From positions 1 to 32,765 of the forward strand of contig DASZFP010000109.1 of NCBI GenBank assembly GCA_035939615.1: a DNA stretch of 32,765 nt, given 5' to 3'. Below the pieces are notes generated by a model that had not been told where the DNA came from, ran no database searches, and saw only the letters and a list, made by a program, of their open reading frames with translations. Source of the DNA: VBCK01 sp035939615. Its GTDB lineage: Bacteria > Pseudomonadota > Gammaproteobacteria > Burkholderiales > Burkholderiaceae_F. Of the stretch, positions 1 through 7,196 are shown piece after piece. A program made the translations under genes and the position numbers. Within the stretch, counting starts at the first letter, position 1. Each line of letters starts with the position of its first letter.

Positions 1-575
1 GCAGGCGCAATGGCGGAATTGTCAAAGTAGGTCGAAGTCGCAGTCAGGTAGGCGCCGTGATAGCTCCCCATGCCGATCACGCCGCTGCCGTCGCCGCCGT
101 TCCACCAGATCTGGTTGCCCTGATTGCTGAAGTTGTCCCCGAGAAAATTGCAAACGGTCAGGTTCTCCACCGAAACACCGTCGACCTGGTAAACAACAAC
201 GCCGTTGAGGCCGGCTCCTTGTCCGAAGTCCTGGTCTTTGGGAGCGGAGCTGCAAGTGGCCGCACCCGGCAGCGTGCCGTCGACGAAGACACCGTTACGG
301 TCCATTCCCCGCACATGGATCCCCGGCGTCACGATCCACACGCCGGTACCCGGATAGCCCCGCTCGTGGTAGTCGCCCGGGGCAATCAGGATCCAGTCGC
401 CGGGCTTGGCTGCGTTGACGGCCGCTTGAATGGTCGAGAAATGGCCGTGGATGCCCTGGTAGGTTCCAACCTGCAGTACGGCGCCGTTGGCAGCGGCGAC
501 GCAGCCCACAAGCAATACCAATGACGCAGCAGCGGTCTTTAGCGGCTGCCGAAAGATCCCCGCGATTTGGCTCAT
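1..575 (-). CDS. exported right-handed beta-helix protein (3' end beyond window)
   Basis: Partial gene: the first 191 residues are present and the reading frame is open to the window edge. The start is ATG at 575, preceded by GGGGAAG about 6 nt upstream. The N-terminus has R9 and K13, a hydrophobic stretch, and L22-V-G-C25, which fits a lipobox, so it is probably a lipoprotein; ordinary signal-peptidase cleavage a few residues later is also possible. The next part (FSTIQAAVNAAKPGDWILIAPGDY, about residues 47-70) is the typical opening of a pectate-lyase-like parallel beta-helix, in which a periodic sheet of short rungs builds a solenoid. Proteins of this fold bind or cleave polysaccharides or act as surface scaffolds. 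No catalytic residues can be assigned from the fragment. Fold confidence is good; function is unknown. Confidence 0.75.
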   Translation of the reverse strand, partial: MSQIAGIFRQPLKTAAASLVLLVGCVAAANGAVLQVGTYQGIHGHFSTIQAAVNAAKPGDWILIAPGDYHERGYPGTGVWIVTPGIHVRGMDRNGVFVDGTLPGAATCSSAPKDQDFGQGAGLNGVVVYQVDGVSVENLTVCNFLGDNFSNQGNQIWWNGGDGSGVIGMGSYHGAYLTATSTYFDNSAIAP

Positions 576-697
576 TTTTCTTCCCCGCTTGAGTCGCCCG
601 GGGTCGACTCAACGATGTTGAGTCACCTCGTTGTCACGCGACGACGGGCGAAATGGCGCGCGTTGAGGTCGATCGACCCGGGCCATCATAGGTAGGC

Positions 698-742
698 AAA
701 AAACCCGCCAGCAATGGGGTAACACCCGATTAAGTTCGGGTG
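698..742 (-). terminator. putative intrinsic terminator of the S46 peptidase gene
   Basis: Downstream of the peptidase stop (777), on the minus strand, there is a perfect 7-bp inverted repeat CACCCGA/TCGGGTG (723-742, 6-nt loop). It is followed by a second, weaker CC-CCA/TGG-GG stem and then a run of six T (plus-strand A at 698-703). The T-run after a GC stem is what makes a terminator plausible. Folding was judged by eye only. Confidence 0.45.
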
Positions 743-776
743 AGCCGACCCGCTAACAGGACTGCTGAGAGCCGCC

Positions 777-2888
777 TCAGTTCGAATCGGCTTCCAGCTC
801 GTCGGCCAGTGCCGGCGCCGAGTACACGTGGCGCAGCGCCGCTCCGATAGCGGAGGTCAGCACGGCGATCGAGCGGTTCAGGCGCGGGTCGTAGCCGTAA
901 TCGCCTCCCAGCGAGTGAATGTTGCCGTCGAAAATGGCGCCGGCCACCCGCCCCTGCGCGTCGATCAGTGGCGACCCGGAGTTCCCGCCAATGATGTCGT
1001 TGCTGGTGCTGACGTTCAGCGCAACGGCGGGATCGAGCCTGGACTTCGCATCAAGCCAGCGCTTGGGCAGGCGGAACGGCTCGGCAGCGGTTGCGCGAGC
1101 GTACAGCCCGCCAAAGTCGGTGAACGGCGCGACCGTATTTCCCTGGTAGGTCCAGCCATCCACGCGCCCGTATGAAAGCCGCAGCGTAAAGGTCGCATCC
1201 GGATACACGGAATCGCCATAGATCCCGAAGCGCGCCCGCGCGATCCGCTCGGCCGCGTTTGTGATCGGCCCTTCGATCTGCTGCTGATAGCGCAGCCGCA
1301 GCGCGCGCGCGTCGGCATCCGTGAGGCGAACGAAACGGATCAGCGGATCGCTGGATGCCTCGATCGCGGACTCGCCGCCGCGCCAAAGCGCGTTTCGAAC
1401 CTTGGGGTCGGCCAGGCGCGTGCCCGCCACGAGTTGGTTCGCGAGCGCTTCGGGCGACTGCTGTCCGAGCAGGTGTGTCACGAGCGGGTTGTCGACGGTC
1501 AGGTACTCGCGGGTCTTGCTCAGCCACATCGTGAGCCCGATGCGTTCGATACCCGGGTAGACGGGTTGTGCATCGAGCAATTCCTTTTCCAGCAACTCCA
1601 GCTTGCTGTCCGAGTACTCCGGCAGCCGTTCGGCGCTGGGTTTTTTGCGCTCGGCCGCGGCGCGCACCAGGGTGCGTGCGTAGCCATACAGCTGCGAGAC
1701 CGAGCCGGCACGGACCTCCAGGAAGTCGTGGCTCAGAAACAGGGCCTGATAGCGCTCGATGGCCGCGGTGATGTCGGCCCACGGATCGCCCACGGCGGAG
1801 GCCAGCTCCGCGTTGGCGGAGACCTTGGCGCGCAGTTCCTGCTCCTCGCGGACCTTGCGCGCGAAGAAATCCGGATCGAGCAGCGCACGCTCAATGCCGT
1901 AGAACGCCTTGAATGAATTCTCGACGGCAAACAGGACGAACGTGGCGGTGCGCTTTTGCTCTGCGCCCCGATCCGCATAGTCGAGCAGGCGGCCACGAAG
2001 CTCGGAGCGCACCAGCTGGCGTACCGGTATCGTCCAGTCCCGGTCCATCTGTGTCTGCGCGATCGTCTCGAGGCGACTGGTCGAGCCCGGATTTCCGGCG
2101 ACGAACACCAGCTCGCCGGCGGCCGGCGCGGTCTTGCGCCACGTCAGGTGCGACGGCGTGCTGGCGGGCCGGCCGCCGTCGTACAGCCGAACGAACGCGC
2201 TGTCCAGGCAGTAGCGGGGGAAATTGAAGTTGTCGGGATCGCCCCCGAAGAATGCGATCGAGATTTCCGGTGCGAACACCAGTCGGACGTCCGCATACTT
2301 GCGGTACTTGTAAAGCTTGTATTGGCCGCCTCCATACAGCGAAACCACCTGGCAGCGCGCCTGAGAATCGTCCCGGCATCCGCGGTCTTCGATCGCCACC
2401 ATTGCCGAGTCACGTGCCTTGATCACATCCTGCGTCCCGGCCGCCTTGATCGCGCCCAGCACCTCGTCGGTGGCATCGCTGATCTGGCCGAGGACTTCCG
2501 CCTGCATGCCGGGACAGAGTCTTTCCTCCCGGCGCGACCGCGCCGCGAAGCCGTCCGTGACGAAGTTGTGCTTCGGCGTCGACAGCGCCTGGGCGCAATC
2601 CGCCACGCAATGGTGATTGGTCAGGACCAGTCCGTCCTTCGAAACGATCGAGGCCGAGCAGCCGCTCGTCAGCCGCACGGCGGAGGCGCGAATCCGGTCC
2701 AGCCAGCTCGCGTCCGGCGCGAATCCATACTCGGCGCCCACCTGGGCCGACGGAAAGTGGTCGAGCGTCCACATGCCTTCGTCGGCGGCGACCGGCGCCG
2801 AAGCGAGCAGCGCGAGCGTGAACGTAAGGAGCCGCCTTTGCCGCGCGAACGAGAAGCGGCGCGAGAAACCGGGTGTGGAATTCTTCAT
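777..2888 (-). CDS. S46 family dipeptidyl-peptidase (DPP7-like)
   Basis: Secreted serine exopeptidase of 703 residues that removes dipeptides from the N-termini of peptides in the periplasm; family length is about 700-720. The ATG at 2888 is chosen because GGAGG lies 3-4 nt upstream; an in-frame upstream extension to 2942 lacks a site. Residues 1-35 form a signal peptide (basic F-S-R-R, hydrophobic core, cleavage near VAA/D). The catalytic His is in TNHHC (about H93) and the nucleophile is in GGNSGSP (about S637). The residue 18 positions after the Ser is Gly (FDGN). In the family this position is Gly in DPP7-type enzymes, which prefer hydrophobic P1, and Arg in DPP11-type enzymes, which prefer Asp/Glu. 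DPP7-like specificity is therefore inferred. The gene stands alone, divergent from the Rieske reductase gene. Confidence 0.9.
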   Translation of the reverse strand: MKNSTPGFSRRFSFARQRRLLTFTLALLASAPVAADEGMWTLDHFPSAQVGAEYGFAPDASWLDRIRASAVRLTSGCSASIVSKDGLVLTNHHCVADCAQALSTPKHNFVTDGFAARSRREERLCPGMQAEVLGQISDATDEVLGAIKAAGTQDVIKARDSAMVAIEDRGCRDDSQARCQVVSLYGGGQYKLYKYRKYADVRLVFAPEISIAFFGGDPDNFNFPRYCLDSAFVRLYDGGRPASTPSHLTWRKTAPAAGELVFVAGNPGSTSRLETIAQTQMDRDWTIPVRQLVRSELRGRLLDYADRGAEQKRTATFVLFAVENSFKAFYGIERALLDPDFFARKVREEQELRAKVSANAELASAVGDPWADITAAIERYQALFLSHDFLEVRAGSVSQLYGYARTLVRAAAERKKPSAERLPEYSDSKLELLEKELLDAQPVYPGIERIGLTMWLSKTREYLTVDNPLVTHLLGQQSPEALANQLVAGTRLADPKVRNALWRGGESAIEASSDPLIRFVRLTDADARALRLRYQQQIEGPITNAAERIARARFGIYGDSVYPDATFTLRLSYGRVDGWTYQGNTVAPFTDFGGLYARATAAEPFRLPKRWLDAKSRLDPAVALNVSTSNDIIGGNSGSPLIDAQGRVAGAIFDGNIHSLGGDYGYDPRLNRSIAVLTSAIGAALRHVYSAPALADELEADSN

Positions 2889-2994
2889 GCTCCTCCAGGC
2901 TTTTTGTTGGATTTGGAGCGGGCAACACGTCCGCCAACCCATCCCGCAGGCGAGGCGTGTTCTCGAACGCAGCTAGAGCGCACAATCTTACGGT

Positions 2995-4533
2995 ATGTCG
3001 ACCGACGAGTCGGGCCCGACCGGCCCGGACCTGACGCAAGGGATTGTCGAGGCCGATCTGGCCGACGGCCGGATGCTGGGCGGCCATGTCGCCGACGAGG
3101 CCGTGCTGCTGGCGCGCCGGGGGCAGGAGGTGTTCGCGCTGAGCGCCACCTGCACGCACTACAACGGCCCGCTCGCCAAAGGCCTGCTGGTGGACGACAC
3201 GGTGCGCTGCCCGTGGCACCACGCCTGCTTCAGCCTGCGCACGGGTGAGGCCCTGCGCGCGCCGGCTTTAAGCCCGGTTTCGTGCTGGTCGATCGAGCGC
3301 CGTGACGGCAAGCTGTACGTGACCGGCCGCAAGAAGACCGAGAGCCGCACCGGGGCCCGCGCGTCGAGCGAGGCGGCGCCGGGGCGCATCGTCATCGTCG
3401 GCGGCGGCGCTGCCGGTTTCGCCGCGGGGGAGATGCTGCGCCGGGAGGGGTTCCAGGGCAGCATCGCAATGCTCAGCGACGATGCGGCGGCGCCCGTGGA
3501 CCGTCCCAATCTGTCCAAGGATTACCTGGCCGGCAACGCACCCGAGGACTGGGTTCCGCTGCGACCGCGCGAGTTTTATTCGGAACAGGGCATTGACCTG
3601 CAGCTGGGTACGCAGGCAGTCGGCGTCGACCCGAAGTTACGCACGGTCGCGCTGGCCGACGGCCGGACGCTTCCTTTCGATCGGCTGCTGCTCGCGACCG
3701 GCGCCGAGGCGAACCGCCCGTCGTTTCCGGGCTCGCAGTTGCCGCACGTGTTCACGCTGCGGTCGCTGGCCGATTGCCGGGCGATCATCGAGCGATCGAA
3801 AACGGCGCGGCACGCGGTCGTCGTGGGCGCGAGTTTCATCGGTCTGGAAGTGGCGGCGGCACTGCGCGCGCGCGGTATCCAGGTCGACGTCGTGGCGCCC
3901 GAGGCGCGCCCGATGGCGCGCATTTTAGGCCCGCAGCTGGGCGACTTCGTGCGTGCGCTGCACGAGCAGCACGGCGTGACGTTCCACCTGGAAGATGCGG
4001 TGGTGTCGATCGACCGCGAGCGGGCCAACCTGAAAAGCGGCGCTGCGCTGCCGGCCGATCTGGTGGTCCTGGGCGTGGGCGTGCATCCGCGCACGACACT
4101 TGCCGAAGCCGCCGGACTGGCGCTGGACCGGGGAGTGCGGGTGGATCCGGAACTGCGCACCAGCGCGCCGAACATCTTCGCGGCGGGCGACATCGCGCGC
4201 TGGCCCGATCCACACGGCGGCGAGGCGATCCGCGTGGAACACTGGGTGGTGGCCCAACGCCAGGGACAGACCGCGGCGCGCAACATGCTGGGGTACCACG
4301 AGGCGTTCGACGCCGTGCCCTTCTTCTGGAGCCAACACTACGACGTACAGATCAACTACGTCGGTCACGCCGAAGCCTGGGACCAGATCGAAGTCGACGG
4401 CGACATCGCGGCGCGCGACTGCCTGCTGCGCTACAAGCGCCAGGGCCGCGTGCGGGCAGTCGCGTCGATCTACCGCGACATCGAGAGCCTGAAGGCCGAG
4501 CTCGCCATGGAGCACGACGCGCCGCCGGTTTGA
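2995..4533 (+). CDS. Rieske-domain FAD/NAD(P) oxidoreductase (AIFM3-like ferredoxin reductase)
   Basis: 512-residue fusion. An N-terminal Rieske [2Fe-2S] domain has ligands C53-x-H55 and C72-x2-H75 (CTH ... CPWHH). A short linker leads to a pyridine-nucleotide-disulfide-type reductase. The FAD-binding GGGAAG is at about 136-141, the second, NAD(P)-binding dinucleotide fold (VVGASFIGLEVA) is near 275, and the second FAD motif (IFAAGDIA) is near 392. No redox-active Cys pair is visible in the reductase part, which fits ferredoxin/rubredoxin reductases rather than disulfide reductases. It should move electrons from NAD(P)H through FAD to the Rieske cluster or to an external acceptor in the cytoplasm. 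It is divergent from the S46 peptidase, and the carbonic anhydrase follows 92 nt downstream on the same strand, possibly co-transcribed. The partner protein is unknown. Confidence 0.88.
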   Translation: MSTDESGPTGPDLTQGIVEADLADGRMLGGHVADEAVLLARRGQEVFALSATCTHYNGPLAKGLLVDDTVRCPWHHACFSLRTGEALRAPALSPVSCWSIERRDGKLYVTGRKKTESRTGARASSEAAPGRIVIVGGGAAGFAAGEMLRREGFQGSIAMLSDDAAAPVDRPNLSKDYLAGNAPEDWVPLRPREFYSEQGIDLQLGTQAVGVDPKLRTVALADGRTLPFDRLLLATGAEANRPSFPGSQLPHVFTLRSLADCRAIIERSKTARHAVVVGASFIGLEVAAALRARGIQVDVVAPEARPMARILGPQLGDFVRALHEQHGVTFHLEDAVVSIDRERANLKSGAALPADLVVLGVGVHPRTTLAEAAGLALDRGVRVDPELRTSAPNIFAAGDIARWPDPHGGEAIRVEHWVVAQRQGQTAARNMLGYHEAFDAVPFFWSQHYDVQINYVGHAEAWDQIEVDGDIAARDCLLRYKRQGRVRAVASIYRDIESLKAELAMEHDAPPV

Positions 4534-4625
4534 TCCGAACGACGGGCCGAGACGGGGCAGCCTGGAACGAAAAGGGCACCTTCGCAGTTGGATCGCTGAA
4601 GCGGTTTTCCTGGAGGCAATGGCGC

Positions 4626-5255
4626 ATGTTTCCGGCGCGGGAGGCACTCGAACGCCTGCGAGCGGGCAACCGCCGGTTCGCGTCGGGCGATCGCAGCAGC
4701 GGCGCGTTTGCAAGCCGCCTGCGTCCGGGCGACCTGGCCTCCGGCCAGGAGCCGTTCGCGGCGATCCTCGGGTGCTCCGACTCGCGGGTCCCGGTCGAGA
4801 TCGTGTTCGATCAGGGGCTGGGCGACCTGTTCGTGATCCGGGTGGCCGGCAACGTGGTTGCGCCCTCCCAGATCGGCAGCGTCGAGTTCGCCGCCGAGCG
4901 CTACTGCACGAGGCTGGTGGTCGTTCTGGGGCACTCGCGTTGCGGTGCGGTTCAAGCCACGCTGGAGCAGCTGCAACGCCCCGCGGAAAACCAGTCACGC
5001 AATCTTCATTCGATCGTCAACCGCGTGCGGCCCTCGGTGGAGGGTCTGCTCGCCACCGAGCTGCGCCGTGACCCGGACGCATTGATGCGGCAGGCGGTGC
5101 GCGCGAATATCCGCGCCTCGGTGAATCAGCTGCAGCATGGATCGCAACTGATCGAGCAGCTGGTGCGTGAAGACGGATTGCTGGTGGTCGGCGCCGAATA
5201 TTCGCTCGAAACGGGGATCGTCGATTTCTTCGATGACGTGCCGCGTGCTGCTTGA
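4626..5255 (+). CDS. beta-class carbonic anhydrase
   Basis: 209-residue cytoplasmic zinc enzyme interconverting CO2 and bicarbonate. All signature residues are present: C50-x-D52-x-R54 in CSDSRVP and H103-x2-C106 in GHSRCGA. The zinc ligands are therefore C50, H103 and C106, with D52/R54 as the usual gating dyad. The start at 4626 is preferred because GGAGG (4612-4616) lies 9 nt upstream. The frame is open much further upstream, but that stretch overlaps the Rieske reductase gene and shows no family similarity. Length fits the bacterial beta class (about 200-220). It lies 92 nt behind the Rieske/FAD reductase and converges on the SDR gene, with a strong inverted repeat across its own stop codon. 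Confidence 0.93.
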   Translation: MFPAREALERLRAGNRRFASGDRSSGAFASRLRPGDLASGQEPFAAILGCSDSRVPVEIVFDQGLGDLFVIRVAGNVVAPSQIGSVEFAAERYCTRLVVVLGHSRCGAVQATLEQLQRPAENQSRNLHSIVNRVRPSVEGLLATELRRDPDALMRQAVRANIRASVNQLQHGSQLIEQLVREDGLLVVGAEYSLETGIVDFFDDVPRAA

Positions 5256-5271
5256 CCCGCGGCACGTCATC
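5232..5271. terminator. 14-bp perfect inverted repeat between convergent genes (likely bidirectional terminator)
   Basis: The left arm GATGACGTGCCGCG (5232-5245) and right arm CGCGGCACGTCATC (5258-5271) are exact reverse complements, separated by a 12-nt loop that contains the carbonic anhydrase stop codon (TGA 5253-5255). The SDR stop (5275-5277) lies just beyond. No T-run follows on either strand, so it is not a classical intrinsic terminator. The position between two converging genes suggests transcript ends or 3'-end protection for both. Confidence 0.6.
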
Positions 5272-5274
5272 CGG

Positions 5275-6024
5275 TCAGACCCGGGCCATGCCGCCGTCGA
5301 CCAGCAGGTTCTCGCCCGTGATGTACGAGGAATCCTCGGACGCCAGGAACAGTACGGCCTTTGCAATTTCATCGGCGTGACCGATCCGGCCCATCGGTAC
5401 CCTGGTGACGATCTGGGCGGCCATCTGCTTGAGCACATCCTCGGGCAGGCCGAGCTTGCCGAAGATCGGCGTCTCGATCGGCCCCGGGCTGATCACGTTG
5501 ACCCGGATGCCCTGCCCGATCAGTTCGGCTGCGAGCGCGCGACCCAGTGAGGCCACCGCGGCTTTGCTCGCGGTGTACACGCTCATGCCCGCGGCGGCCT
5601 GCTCGACCAGCGTGGTGGCATTCAGGATCACGCTGGCCGGTCGGCGCAGCAGCGGCAGCATCTTCTGAACCGACCAGATCACGCCGCGTACATTGACGTC
5701 GAAGTGCTCGTCGATGTGCTCATCCGTGATTTCGGCAAAGGGCTTGAACTTCGCCACGCCGGCGTTGGCAAACACGATATCCAGTCCCCCGAACTCCGCT
5801 TTGATCCGGCGCGCCACGTCTTCCATCTCCACGGCGGCGGCGGCATTGGCCCGGATCGCGATCGCATGCGCGCCCAGTTCGGCACCGGCCTGCTTCACCC
5901 GATCCACATCCTGGCCCGTGATGGCGACGCGGGCGCCCTCGCTGAGGAACAGCCTGGCCGTCGCCAGACCGATGCCGGTCGTTCCACCCGTGATCAGGGC
6001 CGTCTTTCCAGTCAGTCTTGCCAT
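5275..6024 (-). CDS. SDR family NAD(P)-dependent oxidoreductase
   Basis: 249-residue classical short-chain dehydrogenase/reductase. The cofactor motif TGGTTGIG is at residues 12-19, a structural NAG (FANAG) follows, and the catalytic Y150-x3-K154 is in YTASK. The start ATG at 6024 has AGGAG about 8 nt upstream. Length and motifs match the FabG-like group that reduces ketones or oxidises secondary alcohols; the substrate cannot be read from the sequence. It is transcribed divergently from a TetR regulator, with two palindromic operator-like sites between them, so it is the likely target of that regulator. Such SDR/TetR pairs often respond to electrophilic or xenobiotic carbonyl compounds (inference). 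Confidence 0.88.
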   Translation of the reverse strand: MARLTGKTALITGGTTGIGLATARLFLSEGARVAITGQDVDRVKQAGAELGAHAIAIRANAAAAVEMEDVARRIKAEFGGLDIVFANAGVAKFKPFAEITDEHIDEHFDVNVRGVIWSVQKMLPLLRRPASVILNATTLVEQAAAGMSVYTASKAAVASLGRALAAELIGQGIRVNVISPGPIETPIFGKLGLPEDVLKQMAAQIVTRVPMGRIGHADEIAKAVLFLASEDSSYITGENLLVDGGMARV

Positions 6025-6100
6025 CCGCTTTCTCCTGCGGGGCCGCGCGCAAGGCGCCGGCTCGCGTCGATGAACTGCACCAAGGGAAATCTCCGCAATC

Positions 6101-6135
6101 TGTACCGATCGGTAAAAAATATACCAATCGGTACA
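6101..6135. promoter_or_regulatory. double palindromic operator of the TetR/SDR divergent pair
   Basis: TACCGATCGGTA at 6103-6114 is a perfect 12-bp palindrome. TACCAATCGGTA at 6122-6133 is the same with one unpaired position. Their centres are 19 bp apart, close to two helical turns. The outer halves TGTACCGAT (6101-6109) and ATCGGTACA (6127-6135) are also exact reverse complements, so the whole block is one large inverted repeat. It lies 77 bp upstream of the SDR start and 35 bp upstream of the TetR start, as expected for autorepression and SDR repression. Confidence 0.75.
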
Positions 6136-6169
6136 ATATTCGTCAACCGGCCAATTTCGAGACGAAATC

Positions 6170-6787
6170 TTGGAGAAGGGGCGCCCACGCGGCTTCGATC
6201 CAGACCAGGCGCTGGACCGCGCGCTGGAGGTTTTCTGGCGCGACGGCTTTCAGGGGGCCTCGCTCAGCACCCTGACCCAGGCGATGGGGATCAACAAGCC
6301 CAGCCTTTATGCGGCGTTCGGCGACAAGGCATCGCTGTACCTGAAGGCGCTACAACGGTACGGCGAACGGGAAACCGCAAAAAACAACTTGAAGGCGCTG
6401 CGCAGCGAGTCCGATGCGCGGCGCGCCATCGAATCGTTCATGCGGTCGGCGGTGCAAGGGCTCACCGATCCGTCGAAACCGGGCGGTTGCTTCGTCGTGA
6501 ACGGTTCGGCCGACTGCGGCCTCGGCAGCACCCCCGAGGCGGTGCAGGATGCACTGCGCCTGGCACAGCAAGCCAGCGAATCGGCCATCCGCGATCGCTT
6601 GAAGCAGGCCAGGAAGGAGGGGCAACTACCGCCGGACGCCGACATCCCGGCGCTGGCGGCGTATTTCGCAGTCGTGATGGCCGGCCTGAGCGTGCAAGCC
6701 AAGGCGGGCGCGCCGCGCCCCAAGCTGGACTCGGCCGTCGGCGTCGCGATGCAGGCCTGGCCGGCGCGCACGCGCACGCGCAGGTAG
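6170..6787 (+). CDS. TetR/AcrR family transcriptional regulator
   Basis: 205 residues. The N-terminal helix-turn-helix spans about residues 12-50 (ALEVFWRDGFQGASLSTLTQ, then GINKPSLYAAFGDK). The C-terminal ligand-binding domain contains CFVVNGSADCG. The start is a TTG at 6170: an in-frame stop lies at 6113 and no ATG or GTG occurs between it and the TTG, while the TTG begins the usual family N-terminus (EKGRPRGFD). The ribosome-binding site is weak, so low expression is likely. It probably binds the two palindromes at 6101-6135 and represses itself and the divergent SDR gene until a small ligand binds; the ligand is unknown. Confidence 0.87.
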   Translation: MEKGRPRGFDPDQALDRALEVFWRDGFQGASLSTLTQAMGINKPSLYAAFGDKASLYLKALQRYGERETAKNNLKALRSESDARRAIESFMRSAVQGLTDPSKPGGCFVVNGSADCGLGSTPEAVQDALRLAQQASESAIRDRLKQARKEGQLPPDADIPALAAYFAVVMAGLSVQAKAGAPRPKLDSAVGVAMQAWPARTRTRR

Positions 6788-6819
6788 GATCGGGGCGGCG
6801 CCCGTTCGAATTCGATGGC

Positions 6820-7164
6820 TTACTTGGCCGGTTGCGACAGCTCGTAGCCCTGCACGATTCCCTGCGAATCGAACTTGATCTGCAGCGTTTTCAACGTCGT
6901 TTCGGACAGGTGCGACATCGCCCCTTCGGCGAAATAGTAGTTCCACTTGTCGTACTGCTTGCCGTCGGTTTCCACGTCGACTCCGGTCGACGCGGGTGCA
7001 CCGAGCCAGGCCTTGACCTGGTCCCGGGTCGTCGCGCCGCGGTTGACGCGGCTCGTGAACGCGTTCAGATCGAAGTCGTTGCCCACGTGAAACCACGCCG
7101 TGGCGCAGGCTGCCAGTGCGATCGCCAGCACTGAGGCGCAGACGATTCGAAGACTCGCCCACAT
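6820..7164 (-). CDS. SmpA/OmlA (BamE)-like outer-membrane lipoprotein
   Basis: 114 residues. The ATG at 7164 is chosen because AGGAGG lies 6 nt upstream; a GTG two codons earlier would sit directly on that site. A lipoprotein signal ends in L17-A-A-C20. The mature part (NRGATTRDQVKAWLGAPAST, then YDKWNYYFAEG and a C-terminal FDSQGIVQGYEL strand) matches the BamE/SmpA-OmlA fold of two helices packed on a small sheet. BamE is an accessory of the outer-membrane barrel assembly machine, but genomes often carry several BamE-like paralogues of unknown role, and the context here (behind a metabolic operon, 32 nt after its last gene) does not suggest the true BamE. Paralogue is my preferred reading. 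Confidence 0.7.
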   Translation of the reverse strand: MWASLRIVCASVLAIALAACATAWFHVGNDFDLNAFTSRVNRGATTRDQVKAWLGAPASTGVDVETDGKQYDKWNYYFAEGAMSHLSETTLKTLQIKFDSQGIVQGYELSQPAK

Positions 7165-7196
7165 GGTCACCCTCCTGGATCGGACGGTTGGTTATT

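Noticed and set aside
1956..3248. 430-codon plus-strand ORF spanning the S46 peptidase 5' half and the divergent promoter
   Set aside because: It overlaps the S46 catalytic His region and the Rieske gene start, has no domain, and would remove the divergent promoter region.
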